From contig OZ022243.1 in NCBI GenBank assembly GCA_963978895.1, forward strand, positions 15,478,765-15,542,764: a stretch of 64,000 nucleotides of DNA. Reading direction: 5' to 3'. The notes under the pieces are model-generated. The model searched no databases. It had not been told where the DNA came from and saw only the letters and a program-made list of their open reading frames with translations. The first letter of the stretch is position 1; every line of letters begins with the position of its first letter. The position numbers and the translations under genes are program-made. This document shows positions 21,305 to 31,689 of this stretch, piece after piece. This DNA comes from Erpobdella octoculata (Eukaryota > Annelida > Clitellata > Hirudinida > Erpobdellidae).

Positions 21305-22688
21305 ATGTCATGCGGATGTCAATTTCCCGTTATCGTGGACGCATGTCGCTCGTCAACAAGTTGTCATGTCGAAATGCCTGTCGTTCAAGGATATATCAAT
21401 AAAAGAAAAGTGTCCGTCCTGAGAGACACAGGCTGTTCCACTGTGGTTGTTCGCCGTTCGCTTGTCCAGAGCCATCAAAAGATTGGCTCGGATCAACGCT
21501 GCGTATTGATTGAATGTACCGTTCGATTATTTTCGATAGCTGAAATCGACATCGAGACTCTATTTTACACGGGATCGGTAAAAGCCCTATGCATGAAAAA
21601 ACCTTTGTATGATCTTTCCATAGGAAATGTTGACGGCGCGAAAAGTGTCAGTGACTTAGGTGAAGAAGCAGCAGCAATAACTAGAAGTCAACAGCAAATG
21701 TCTACAATCAGGTCGTTAACTGTGGTAAAGTCTACAATCAACGACATTAGTGTTGAAGACTTGAAGAAAATGCAGCAAGATGACGAAAGCTTGCAAAGAT
21801 TCTTAAAGAAACAGCCACAAACAATTGATGAAAACAAGTTGATGTTTGTCAAGGAAAGAAATATATGGTACAGAAATACGATGAATAAAAATCGTGATGT
21901 CAAGCAACTCCTGGTACCACAAGAGCTGAGAAATGATGTTCTGAAAATAGTTCACGAAGGTATCATGAGTGGACATCAAGCAGTCAAACGTACGGTTGAA
22001 ATAATTCTCTCCGCATTTTGGTGGCCAGGAATTCATGCGGACGCATCAAGGTATTGTCGTTCCTGTGATATATGCCAACGTACAACACCAAAAAAAAGAA
22101 TAAGTAAAGTTCCATTGGGAGAGGTTCCAATTATTCAAATTCCTTTCCAAAAATTTGCTGTTGATCTTGTGGGACCAATGTCTCCAGTAACGGACAGAGG
22201 TTATCGTTACGTTTTAACTGTAATTGATTATGCCACCAGGTATCCAGAGGCAGAGGTGTTGAAGAACGTTGAAACTGAAACAGTTGCTGAGGCTTTAGTT
22301 ACAATTTTTCTCGAGTTGGTGTGCCATCAGAAGTTCTCAGTGACCAAGGAGGACAATTTCTGGGAAATGTGATGAAAGAAGTGAGTCGGTTGCTATTGAT
22401 TCGACAACTAGTAACGACTCCCTATCATCCTCAATGCAACGGTTTGGTTGAAAGGTTTAATGGTACTTTGAAATCGATGCTAAAAAAGTAGCAGCTGAAA
22501 GACCGAGAGATTGGGACCGCTACATCCCAGCTGTGTTATTTGCTTACCGAGAAGTTCCCCAAGAAAGTCTTGGGTTTTTACCGTTTGAAATGCTGTACGG
22601 AAGAACAGTGCGAGGACCAATGCAAATCTTAAAAGAATTGTGGACCAAGGAGTTAGTATCAGATGAAATAAAATCAACATATCAATAT
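21305..22688 (+). pseudogene. Protease and integrase of Gmr1-like element
   Basis: The aspartic protease core VLRDTGCSTVVVR (D-T-G) lies near 21415. There is no RT after it. Instead come the integrase zinc-binding H-H-C-C region (HEGIMSGHQ, CRSCDICQ) at 21945-22075 and the catalytic core start (FAVDLVGPM, VIDYATRYPEA) at 22150-22245. After a frameshift near 22310 the DQGGQF-like and PYHPQCNG blocks follow, and a second frameshift in an A run lies near 22487. The frame FAYREVPQESLGFLPFEMLYG continues to 22688, where the inner element has inserted. Confidence 0.85.
22684..22688 (+). repeat. Target duplication AATAT of the inner gypsy element (left copy)
   Basis: The matching copy is at 27403-27407. 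Removing the inner element and one copy restores the integrase reading frame across the junction, which confirms the insertion point. Confidence 0.92.
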
Positions 22689-22872
22689 TGTTACAATATG
22701 TGGTTTATATTGTATGCACGCGGTTGTATTATATCTAGGCTGTGGTGTGTCTTTGCTTGCTGTTGTTGCTGACGTGGAGTTTGACCGAGTGAACGTATGG
22801 TTTTTTAATAAATGACGTTTATATCCTTATTCTGTTTTACGCTAGTTTAAAGTATATACCAGTATTGAAACA
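22689..22872 (+). repeat. 5' LTR of mag-like element
   Basis: 184 bp starting TGTTACAATATG and ending GTATTGAAACA. It contains AATAAATGACG, a possible polyadenylation signal context. Confidence 0.93.
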
Positions 22873-22992
22873 TGGTGGCAGCGGTCTGAACTAACGCTTA
22901 TAACAAGGATTACTCGGATTTCGGTGAAGTTTAACTGAGTCGTGCTGAGCGATATTACCGTATCAACTATCTCGTTACATTTTTTATATGAA

Positions 22993-23496
22993 ATGGCCGA
23001 CCACAATATTGCAGCAGTACAGCCAATGTTTTTACCTGGAATATCTCCGCCATCAGCGTTAGCGTTGGAACCTGCGGAATTAAGATCAGAGAACTGGGGG
23101 TTGTTCAAGCAGCAGTGGAAAAACTTCCAGATCGTCGCACGTCTTGACTCGGCGGACAATCGCTATCAAGTTGCCTTGTTCCTGTCGTGTATCGGAAAAG
23201 AATCGCTTAAGCTGTACAACGCATTTCAGTTCACTGATGACGAAGAACAAACGATCGACATGGTGATTAGAAAATTTGACGAAATCATCATCGGTGAAGT
23301 CAACGAGACATACGAGCGTTATGTTTTCAATTCGTGCATACAACAGGACGAGAGCATTGATACGTACGTTACGCAGCTGCGCACGTTGGAGAAGACGTGT
23401 AATTTTTGTGATTGCTTGAAAGACACATTGTTGCGCGACAGGATCGTTGTCGGTATTCGGGACACAGCCGTCCGAAAAAAACTACTTCAGACATGA
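22993..23496 (+). CDS. Gag, matrix/capsid part, mag-like element (ends at in-frame TGA)
   Basis: The first ATG after the primer site is at 22993. Retrotransposon Gag capsid features are read from WGLFKQQWKNFQIVA, VALFLSCIGKESLKLYN and the C-terminal major-homology-like DTYVTQLRTLEKTCNFC and RDRIVVGIRD. The frame stops at TGA 23494-23496, and the same frame continues without another stop for 1,190 codons. Gag assembles the particle that houses reverse transcription. The stop is either a fresh nonsense mutation or a readthrough site. It lies before the nucleocapsid knuckles, not at a usual gag-pol border. Confidence 0.85.
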   Translation: MADHNIAAVQPMFLPGISPPSALALEPAELRSENWGLFKQQWKNFQIVARLDSADNRYQVALFLSCIGKESLKLYNAFQFTDDEEQTIDMVIRKFDEIIIGEVNETYERYVFNSCIQQDESIDTYVTQLRTLEKTCNFCDCLKDTLLRDRIVVGIRDTAVRKKLLQT

Positions 23497-26400
23497 GAAC
23501 TGACATTGCACAGGTGTATCGACATCTGCAGAGCAGCGGAGGCAACCGACACAAGGCTGAAGACCATGGCGAGTGCAGACACAGTGCACAAGGTAACAAC
23601 ACACAAGAACTTTCGTGACAGAAATCACAATGAGAAAACAGAAGTAAAACCCAGCAATGCATATAGACTGGGCGAAGCTGCTATGAGCCGCTCGGGCGGT
23701 GACTGCAGGTTCTGCGGACGTAAACACCAGATGACCAGGGATAACTGCCCAGCCTGGGGTCAGACATGCCGTATATGCAGAGGAAAAAATCACTTTGCAG
23801 TGAAATGCAGCAAGAAACACAATGTACATGCAGCTGCTGACGATGGATCTGATGAAGACAGGGTCTATGGCGTATCGTTTGACAATGTGAATGCCGTAGG
23901 CACCAGCAAAGCCATTTATGCTGAGATGCACGTCCAAGGAAGACCCGTGAAAATGCAGATTGACAGCGGGGCCTCGGTTAATCTGATTAACGAACGCTCC
24001 GTCAAGTCAGATAGCATTCGACCTACAGGATCAGTTCTAGTGATGTGGAACCAAACACAGGTGAAACCTATAGGTAGATGCAAGGTTGTCCTCTTCAATC
24101 CCAAGAATCACATGAAACATCCTGTAGATTTCATCGTCGTGAAAGAAAACCTGATGCCAGTACTAGGTGCCAAAGACAGCCAGCGGATGGGGTTGCTGAC
24201 AATCCACAGTGAAAATTTCAAGCGTGTATCTGCTGTGAATAGCACGGTCGATGTGATAGATCATTACAAAGACGTGTTTGTTGATGAGCTAGGATCCCTA
24301 CCAGGCTCAGTGCACTTGGAGGTAGACCCGAGCGTCAGTCCACATGTCGCGGCGGCACGCAGGATTCCTGTATCAATACAAGGACGTGTCAAAGCTGAAC
24401 TAGATTTACTAGTTAAGAGGGTGGTGTTGAGTCCAGTTGATCGACCTACCGAATGGGTAAGCAGCATGGTAGTCACAATGAAGAAATCAGGTGAACTGAG
24501 GATTTGTTTAGACCCAAAGCCATTAAATGTTGCATTGAAGCGTGAACATTTCCGGTTACCGATTCTCGATGACGTGTTACCTGAGCTGACGAAGGCAAAA
24601 GTGTTCAGTAGTGCAGACTTGCGAAATGGATACCATCACGTGTTACTTGATGAGGAGTCGAGTTTGTTGACAACGTTCGCATCGCCGTACGGAAGGTATC
24701 GTTATTTACGCTTGCCATTTGGGCCATGTGTCTCCAGCGAGATTTTTCAAAAGAAAGTTTTGGCAGCTGTCGGAGATTTGCCTGGTGTTATCTGTATTGC
24801 AGATGATTTGATCGTGTATGGTGTCGGAGATACGAATGCCGAAGCTCTGAAAGATCACGATCAGAAATTAGTGAGATTGCTTGAGAGATGTCGTCAGGTA
24901 GGCATCCGGCTGAACGCTAAAAAACTGAAGCTAAGACAGAGCTCCATCGTATTTCTGGGACACGTGGTGTCAAGTGAAGGCTTAAAGCCAGACCCTGCGA
25001 AGGTCGAAGCTGTCAATAAACTGCCAGTGCCAACCAGCGTCGAGGAAGTACAGCGAGTGAATGGATTCGTCAACTATCTCGCCAAATTTTTGCCACGTTT
25101 GAGTGACGTCATGGAGCCGCTGCGGAAGCTAACCAGAGCCGATGCAGAATGGTCATGGGGTCAAGAGCAAGATGATGCATTTCAAGAAATCAAGAACCTC
25201 GTGGCGACGGCTCCGATACTGCGTTATTATGATCCGAAGAAAGAACTGACAATTCAGTGTGATGCCAGTGAAAGAGGTTTGGGAGCAGCGTTACTTCAGG
25301 AAGGACAACCCATCGCATATGCCAGTCGCGCCTTGACAGATACCGAGACGCGGTACGCTCAGATAGAAAAAGAAGCGCTGGCAATCGTATACAGTGTGGA
25401 AAAATTCAACCAGTACACGTATGGTCGGAAAGTCACGATTTTGTCAGATCACAAACCTCTGGAGAGCATCGTAAAAAAACCACTATGCAAAGCACCAAGA
25501 CGTCTGCAAGGAATGCTATTACGCTTACAACGCTACGAAATATCCATCAGATACACACAAGGAAAGTCTATGTATCTAGCTGATACACTTTCACGTGCAT
25601 TCCTGCCAGGGACGGCGAAACATTTGAAACTAGAGCAAGTCATGATGACCGGATTTGTCTCAATCTCTGAGGCAAGACTCATCGCATTGCGTCTGGCAAC
25701 AGAGACTGATGAGTCACTGCAGGCACTGAAGGAAACAGTGATGCGAGGATGGCCTACAGATAAAACAAAGTTGGATCAACGAGTGATGCCATATCATTCA
25801 GTACGTGATGAAATATCAGTACAAGACGGTCTGCTGTGCCGTGGCGAACGAGTCATAGTGCCGGCATCATTGAGGAGAGAAATGGTCGATAGAACACATT
25901 CTTCACATATGGGCATTGAAGCGTGTCTGCGCCGCGCACGCGAGTGTCTGTATTGGCCTGGAATGAATGCTGATATCATCAAGCATGTGCAGCAGTGTGA
26001 AATTTGTTGTAGTCACCAGATCGCACAGCAAAAAGAAACATTGATGCCCCATGAATTAAATGATCGTCCGTGGGCGAAAATCGGAACTGATTTGTTCGCA
26101 TGCAACGGATATGATTTTCTTGTGACCGTGGATTACTATTCCAATTTCTGGGAAGTTGATAGACTTGAGGATACATCGTCGTCGACTGTCATCCGCAAAC
26201 TAAAAGCACACTTCGCTCGATACGGCGTCCCGGAGACGGTCGTGAGTGATAATGGACCACAGTACAGTGCGAACGAATTCGCGAAATTCGCTAAAGAGTT
26301 TGATTTTGAACACGTGACATCATCACCTGGCCATGCACAAGCAAACGGCAAGGCGGAATCAGCTGTGAAATCCGCGAAGATCACGCTAAAAAAGGCCAAA

Positions 26401-27066
26401 GAAGCAGGTCGTGATCCCTACCTAGCACTGCTCGATGTTCGTAACACTCCACTACAAAGCATTGGCAGCAGTCCAGTTCAGTTACTGATGAGCAGAAGAA
26501 CGAGATCCACTCTTCCAATGACCAAACAACTTCTTCTACCACAGTCCGTTGACCAAGCACAGGTCAAACACGGGCAAAAAGCCAACCAGACAAGACAGGA
26601 GGAGTACTATAACAAGCATGCCAAAGACCTTCCAGCTCTCAACGAGGGAGATTGTGTGAGAATGAAACCTTTCAACATAGGTGACCATGTATGGAAGAAA
26701 GCCGTCGTGAAACAACGTCTAGACGAACGTTCCTATGATGTTCAAACAGCTGATGGAGCGAGATACCGACGTAATCGCGCACATCTCAACAAAACTGTCG
26801 AACAGCCAGCAACGGTCCACTTGAACGACGACGACGACGTTCCACCGGCCAACACACAACATGGACATGACACTCCACCGGCAACGGCAATCCATCAAAG
26901 CGACGACGATGTTCCGTCAGCCAACACACAACATAATGCAGCCAGTCGAGATGAACGTGACACCCCATCGAACAGTTCTAACATTGAAAAGGTTGTAGCA
27001 GCTGACAGACCGTATGTGACACGTTCAGGGCGCAATGTGAAACCGCCGATTCGCTACCAGAACTAA
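23497..27066 (+). CDS. Gag nucleocapsid plus Pol (PR-RT-RH-IN), mag-like element
   Basis: Residues below are numbered from codon 23506. Two zinc knuckles: C67-C81 (CRFCGRKHQMTRDNC) and C88-C101 (CRICRGKNHFAVKC). Protease QIDSGAS at 151-157. RT: SADLRNGYHH, LPFGPCVSSE and the catalytic IADD at about 431. RNase H: QCDASERGLG at about 584, EKEALAIVY and SDHKPLE. Integrase: H-H-C-C from about 798 (HSSHMGI, CEICC), the D-D-E core with GTDLFA, SDNGPQYS at about 914 and NGKAES. A low-complexity tail ends in YVTRSGRNVKPPIRY. No frameshift is visible; all catalytic residues are present. Classic Ty3/gypsy order, so Pol is presumably functional if the Gag stop is passed. Confidence 0.92.
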   Translation, partial: ELTLHRCIDICRAAEATDTRLKTMASADTVHKVTTHKNFRDRNHNEKTEVKPSNAYRLGEAAMSRSGGDCRFCGRKHQMTRDNCPAWGQTCRICRGKNHFAVKCSKKHNVHAAADDGSDEDRVYGVSFDNVNAVGTSKAIYAEMHVQGRPVKMQIDSGASVNLINERSVKSDSIRPTGSVLVMWNQTQVKPIGRCKVVLFNPKNHMKHPVDFIVVKENLMPVLGAKDSQRMGLLTIHSENFKRVSAVNSTVDVIDHYKDVFVDELGSLPGSVHLEVDPSVSPHVAAARRIPVSIQGRVKAELDLLVKRVVLSPVDRPTEWVSSMVVTMKKSGELRICLDPKPLNVALKREHFRLPILDDVLPELTKAKVFSSADLRNGYHHVLLDEESSLLTTFASPYGRYRYLRLPFGPCVSSEIFQKKVLAAVGDLPGVICIADDLIVYGVGDTNAEALKDHDQKLVRLLERCRQVGIRLNAKKLKLRQSSIVFLGHVVSSEGLKPDPAKVEAVNKLPVPTSVEEVQRVNGFVNYLAKFLPRLSDVMEPLRKLTRADAEWSWGQEQDDAFQEIKNLVATAPILRYYDPKKELTIQCDASERGLGAALLQEGQPIAYASRALTDTETRYAQIEKEALAIVYSVEKFNQYTYGRKVTILSDHKPLESIVKKPLCKAPRRLQGMLLRLQRYEISIRYTQGKSMYLADTLSRAFLPGTAKHLKLEQVMMTGFVSISEARLIALRLATETDESLQALKETVMRGWPTDKTKLDQRVMPYHSVRDEISVQDGLLCRGERVIVPASLRREMVDRTHSSHMGIEACLRRARECLYWPGMNADIIKHVQQCEICCSHQIAQQKETLMPHELNDRPWAKIGTDLFACNGYDFLVTVDYYSNFWEVDRLEDTSSSTVIRKLKAHFARYGVPETVVSDNGPQYSANEFAKFAKEFDFEHVTSSPGHAQANGKAESAVKSAKITLKKAKEAGRDPYLALLDVRNTPLQSIGSSPVQLLMSRRTRSTLPMTKQLLLPQSVDQAQVKHGQKANQTRQEEYYNKHAKDLPALNEGDCVRMKPFNIGDHVWKKAVVKQRLDERSYDVQTADGARYRRNRAHLNKTVEQPATVHLNDDDDVPPANTQHGHDTPPATAIHQSDDDVPSANTQHNAASRDERDTPSNSSNIEKVVAADRPYVTRSGRNVKPPIRYQN

Positions 27067-27218
27067 CTGTGACACTTTATCGAACAACCTGTTCATGTTT
27101 TTGTTTTAGTTTTGAAGCGTACTCTCTATTGTTTTAAGCACATCTTTAGTATAGCTGAGAACATTTATAACACTCAATTATTTCATTTTTGTTAGCTCTG
27201 TTTAATTAGAAGGGAGGA

Positions 27219-27402
27219 TGTTACAATATGTGGTTTATATTGTATGCACGCGGTTGTATTATATCTAGGCTGTGGTGTGTCTTTGCTTGCTGTTGTTGCT
27301 GACGTGGAGTTTGACCGAGTGAACGTATGGTTTTTTAATAAATGACGTTTATATCCTTATTCTGTTTTACGCTAGTTTAAAGTATATACCAGTATTGAAA
27401 CA
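27219..27402 (+). repeat. 3' LTR of mag-like element
   Basis: Identical to the 5' LTR by direct reading. The preceding AGAAGGGAGGA is the polypurine tract. Confidence 0.93.
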
Positions 27403-28697
27403 AATATGTTCTAGACTTAAAAGAAAGGCTTCAGGAAACGTGTAAACTGGCATACCAGAGTTTGAAAGAATCTCGAATTACTCAGAAAAAGTACTTTGAC
27501 TCTGAAGCACGAAATCGAGTTTTTGCACCAGGAGAAAAGGTTCTTCTATTGTTGTCAACTGAGAACAGTAAACTTCTGATGCATTGGCAGGGTCCTTATG
27601 AAGTACTAGAGAGATGCGGATCCTGCGATTATCGAGTTCAGTTGCCAACACGTTCAAGATTGTTTCATGCTAACATGCTTAAAAAATACTGTGACAGAAA
27701 AATTGAGAACTCTGGAAACGAAAAAACATCTCAAGATTCCACGCTTCTTTCTTCGGGTGGAACTACTGAAATTACTGGATCAGATATTTTGGAACCGATG
27801 GATGACGCAAATGGAAACCATATCCCCGCAACAAAATGAAACATTCAAAGACGTTAAGATTAATCTAAAATTGGCACAAATCAGCATTTACAAGTTCTAG
27901 AGTTATTAAAAGAGTACCAAGATATATTCACGGATGTGCCGAAAATCTGTAACCTTGGACAACATGAAATAAATTTGGTTTCTTATGATCCGATAGTTGG
28001 GAAAGGTTACCCAGTTCCTCATGCGATGAAACCCACGTTGGAAGCTGAATTGAATTTGATGCTTCGAATGAATATCATCGAGCCATCAACAGCAGCATAT
28101 TCATCACCGGTGGTGTTGGTCAAAAAATCGGATGGAAATACAAGAGTCTGCATCGACTACAGAAAATTGAACCGTATAACAGTTTTCGATCCAGAGCCGA
28201 TGCCACATGTTGATGGTATCTTTGCAAAATTGGCAGGAGACAGATTTTTCTCAAAATTTGACTTTTGTAGAGGATTTTGGCAGATTCCAATGCGAAATGA
28301 GGACAAGGATCTTACAACATTTGTGTGTCACAAAGGGTTGTTCAAATTCAGAGTCATGCCATTCGGTCTGGTTAACGCTCCGGCGACATTTACAAGAATC
28401 ATGAGAAAACTGGTACAAGGCATTGAAACTGTGGACAATTATCTTGATGACGTCTTAGCTCATACGAAGGTTTGGGAATCTCATTTACACTCTTTAAAAG
28501 CAATTTTCGATCGGGTGAGAAAAGCGAATTTAGCATTGAGACCGTCAAAGTGTATTGTCGGCGAATTTGATGTAACGTTTTTGGGATTCCGGATTGGGGA
28601 AGGCACGTTGAAGCCAAGAGCTGAGACTGTGTCAAGAATTCTGGATGCGCCGAGACCAACAAAAAAAAAACAAGTTCGAGCATTTTTGGCCTGCTAA
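27403..28697 (+). pseudogene. Integrase end and reverse transcriptase of Gmr1-like element
   Basis: The integrase C-terminus resumes after the target duplication. It reads SRITQKKYFDSEARNRVF and then the GPY/F-type module WQGPYEVLERCGSC with FHANMLKKY. A frameshift near 27870 is followed by RT: EPSTAAYSSPVVLVKK, VCIDYRKLN, KFDFCRGFWQIPM (motif A), FGLVNAPATF (motif B), NYLDDVLAHT (motif C, YLDD) and LGFRIGEG. The frame breaks again near 28688 by one base, just before the RT thumb/connection. RT lies after integrase, the reverse of ordinary gypsy elements. Confidence 0.88.
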
Positions 28698-28714
28698 GTT
28701 TTTATAGAAATTTT

Positions 28715-29248
28715 GTGCCTAACTTTGCAGCTCTTGCTTCCCCACTCACGGATTTAACAAAAAAGGGTGCTAAAATTGATATCGAGTGGGACGAGCCACA
28801 GGAGAAAGCATTTTGTGCCTTGAAGATGTGCATAGCAAATCCACCTGTATTGAAGCTGACTGATGTTAACAAGACGTTCATTCTACAAACTGATGCTTCA
28901 AATGTTGGGATTGGTGCGATAATGCTTCAACAAGGAGAAGATGGGATCAAACATCCAGTAGCTTTAGCAAGTCGAAAAATTTTACCAAAAGAGATTAATT
29001 ATTCAACTATCGAGAAAGAATGCTTAACAATTGTGTGGGCAATTGGAAAATTCCAACAGTATCTTTATGGCTCGGAGTTCATTTTAGAAACTGATCACCA
29101 GCCACTACAGTATCTGGGTGCTGCACAGTATCAGAATGGAAGGCTCATGAGGTGGGCACTAGCATTACAACCTTATCGATACGTCTTGAGAGCCATACGA
29201 GGTAAAGACAACGCTGGAGCAGATTGTTTGAGTCGACATCCGTGTTAA
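28715..29248 (+). pseudogene. RNase H of Gmr1-like element (end of Pol)
   Basis: Reads LQTDASNVGIGAIMLQQ, STIEKECLTIVWAIGKF, LETDHQPLQYL and the closing GADCLSRH: the standard Ty3/gypsy RNase H. Pol stops here, 100 bp before the 3' LTR, so nothing (in particular no integrase) follows it. Confidence 0.88.
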
Positions 29249-29349
29249 CTTAGTGGTGACCCCGACGTGAAGCCGATGGAAGCCGAAAATGAATTTCCAG
29301 AATTAGAAGAGAGAAAAAAACTATTTTTCGTCTGGAAGAAGGGACGGAA

Positions 29350-29734
29350 TGTCAAGATAGACATGTTGTGTATGTGATTATTGGTGGATGGGATGTGTTG
29401 TGTGTACGCTCGCTATTTGTTGCAGTATGAATGTTCACCTGTAGTTGTAAGAGTTTTTGTATATTAGTGGCTAGCGGACTGTTTAGGCGGAGAAAAAACT
29501 ATGCGCAGAGTTTTTTTTAGAAGAGTCGTTGTCGCGCAGTTAGGAGTGAATTGTCGAATTGGTGTGAATTAATGAACTGTGTTGAATTGGCGAATTGAAG
29601 TGAAATCTCGTATTGAAGCGAACTTTCGTATTGAAGTTACATTTTCCGTTAAGTTTATTTTTTATTTAATAATAAGGAACTCCTTAGTTGAAATTGGAGT
29701 TTTATTGTTGAGCGTTTTGCCCTCCAAGTTGACA
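29350..29734 (+). repeat. 3' LTR of Gmr1-like element
   Basis: 385 bp, preceded by a purine-rich GGAAGAAGGGACGGAA tract. It ends GTTGACA before CGATAAAGGACAT. No clean target duplication is visible against the 5' flank. Confidence 0.9.
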
Positions 29735-29776
29735 CGATAAAGGACATACATACATATATATATACAAACATTCATT

Positions 29777-29807
<31 letters not shown>

Positions 29808-30010
29808 GTATATGTATATAAATGAATGTTTGTATATATATATGTATATGTATATTGTTCCCGCTCGCTCTTCCGCTCGGCTCATTTTTTGCCCGATTTC
29901 AATTTTTTTAACAAAAACCTTCTATTGTCTCTCAAGCTAGTGTAAAAATTAAAATTGCATAACGATCGGATGAATGGTTTAGCAATGCATAAAAGACATC
30001 CGGACATACA
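29735..30010 (-). mobile_element. Helitron-like segment with a perfect TA-flanked hairpin
   Basis: At 29760-29835, TATACAAACATTCATTTATA and its reverse complement flank a TA/CATATG core, an extended hairpin. Next, 29850-30000 holds the CGCTCGGCTCATTTTTTG and AACGATCGGATGAATG module of the Helitron-like family in minus orientation. Confidence 0.6.
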
Positions 30011-30129
30011 TATATAATCTAATTTAGTTTATTTTTTATTTAATAATCTAATTAAATTGTTGATGCAACTATAAATAAATTTATGTCACATATTACATGT
30101 TTCAAAACCTAATACCAATAACTCATCAA

Positions 30130-31010
30130 ATTCTTGTATAATCCCATTATATTATGCTAATCAGATGTCTAATAATTATAAAATAGATGAAAAAGTGTTG
30201 AAAAACATTGTGTATGATAATATTAAGGTTGTAAATAAAGATAATACACTCAAGTTACACATCTATTATAGCAATGGAAAAACTCATAATCTTTTAATTA
30301 AAAATAGTATAAATAATGTTTCTAGCCCTGTAGCACAAACCAACCTAGTGTATCAATTTTCGTGTCCGTTTCCACATGGTCAGGTGGAAAATTACATTGG
30401 TCATACTAGAACCACTCTGTCTCGTAGATTCAATATGCATTGTCAAAGTGGTGCCATATACCAACATATGTCAATACAACATTCAATCAAACCATCACAT
30501 AAATTTTTAATTGATAATACCAGTATCCTAATGAAAGAAAATCAACCCATTAAGTTAAAATTAAAAGAAGCTTTATCCATTAATAAATGTAAACCTTTAA
30601 TTAATAAACAATGGTATTCTTTTGATTTAAGTCTAATAGTACCAATGTTTCTTCAAGTATTTCTTCGTTGAATGAATGTTTTGTACCAGACGTTTTGTGT
30701 TTCAAAGGTTATAGATAATGTATGTGATTCTTCTTCCAGTCACGTCCTTGAAGTTGACTGTAATTCCGTTGTTAAAGGCTTTGCTAACTGATCTTAATTA
30801 TTTAGTTATTACTGTTATTATTATAATTATTTTAATTTAAATATTTTTATGTTGTTACATTTGTACTTAATGAATTTAAATTTTATTTAAATTGTATTTT
30901 AATTCTTTTCAATTAGTTGTATCTTTTACCTTTTAGTCACTGCATTATATTTTTAAAAAAGTTAAACGGTTCTGAAGATGGCAAAAAATTGCCGAAATAG
31001 ATCTATAAAG
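30130..31010 (+). mobile_element. Penelope-like element, 3' part (endonuclease end plus hammerhead)
   Basis: Carries the last 168 codons of a PLE protein, then 297 bp of AT-rich untranslated sequence and a hammerhead-like motif. It is a third PLE family, clearly diverged from those at 56-62 kb. The 5' side is truncated near 30130, next to the Helitron-like segment. Confidence 0.8.
30165..30671 (+). pseudogene. PLE GIY-YIG endonuclease domain (C-terminal fragment)
   Basis: The 168-codon frame reads LVYQFSCPFPHGQVENYIG, then HTRTTLSRRFNMHCQSGAI, corresponding to the VYKFTC---YIG-TRTTLSRR signature of PLE GIY-YIG nucleases. The upstream INKYKIDEKVLKN-like region aligns with DEKIIRDI of the PLE at 57.2 kb. 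There is no RT domain, and no acidic tail after the nuclease. Not functional alone. Confidence 0.85.
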
Positions 31011-31011
31011 A
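30968..31011 (+). ncRNA. Hammerhead-like motif, PLE 3' end (weak stem I)
   Basis: Core CUGAAGA (30972-30978), stem II GGCAA-loop-UUGCC (5 bp), GAAAU in place of GAAAC, stem III AUA-GAUC-UAU and site UAUA. Stem I keeps only about 2 bp next to the core, so cleavage is doubtful. Position, 297 bp after the PLE stop, matches the other copies. Confidence 0.6.
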
Positions 31012-31689
31012 TTATGGAGTTTGTGTTTGATAATAAATTATTTCTAAACCGATTTAGGTAATCTTTCTCACGGACTAATACATAATTCTCGGCTATAATT
31101 AACTATAAACACGATGAAAAGTAAACACTAGTTTAAAAATTATGATAATTAGTTTAAATAATTTATTTAAAATGGGAAAATGTTTTATAAAAAAAATAAA
31201 TAATGTAATAGCAGCCGCATCTAAAACTTCGTTCATCGGAACTATACTCGCAACATTCACTCCCGCCATAGCTGAAAATACAAAGACGCAAATACACAAT
31301 GTTCGCTTACAAATATTCAAATTTCTACGTTGCTTCGAATAAACAACTTTTTGTTACATTTATTTTTGAGTTTTTCTTACTTCATGCAAACCGTCCTGAG
31401 TTACCGGGCGCTGAGTTTTAAAATTTTAAATAAACTTATTTTATAAATAATAGTTTGTTTTTTAAATAAAATTTTATTATAAACTAATTTTAATTCTTTT
31501 TTATTCATTTCATTCATACTATCACCGTACCTCACCACTCACAACTACGATGTAAATAGTGCTTGGAAGGGTACTACTTACCGTTTTCAAAGTCTTTCAA
31601 ATTACGATAAATGTTTTTTTTTAAATTCAATTTGGTATCAAATTTGTTTTTTTTTTATGTTATTGTAACAAAATAAAAATAATATGACT
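31012..31689. other. AT-rich, no recognised gene
   Basis: A 66-codon plus frame at 31142-31342 (a basic start, then ASKTSFIGTILATFTPAIAE) matches nothing I know. Inverted 19-bp segments at 31058-31076 and 31708-31726 (GGTAATCTTTC---CGGAC) bracket the region. They could be termini of an insertion or inverted PLE ends. Confidence 0.35.

Larger units (their letters stand above)
22689..27402 (+). mobile_element. mag-like Ty3/gypsy retrotransposon, nearly intact, very young
   Basis: 184-bp LTRs (22689-22872, 27219-27402) look identical base for base, with a 5-bp AATAT duplication on both sides. The primer binding site TGGTGGCAGCGG follows the 5' LTR. One long frame covers Gag, zinc knuckles, protease, RT, RNase H and integrase, in the usual gypsy order. 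The only break seen is one TGA codon (23494-23496) inside Gag. Short LTRs, the primer site and a single frame suggest the mag lineage. Confidence 0.92.
19574..29734 (+). mobile_element. Gmr1-like Ty3/gypsy element (integrase before RT), decayed, host of an inner gypsy element
   Basis: LTRs at 19574-19988 and 29350-29734. The gene order between them is Gag, CCHC knuckle, protease, integrase (HHCC, catalytic core, GPY/F-type end), then RT and RNase H, directly followed by a purine-rich tract and the LTR. That is the copia-like order known for the Gmr1 group within Ty3/gypsy. The 5-kb inner element at 22689-27402 interrupts the integrase and carries a 5-bp target duplication. The order is not made by two abutting elements, because the integrase tail and RT are contiguous at 27403-28700. 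Several stops and frameshifts show it is dead. Confidence 0.85.

Noticed and set aside
19574..29734. Interpretation as two adjacent ordinary gypsy elements
   Set aside because: Matching LTRs enclose one set of domains; the inner element has its own LTRs and target duplication, and the integrase end is contiguous with RT at 27403-28700.
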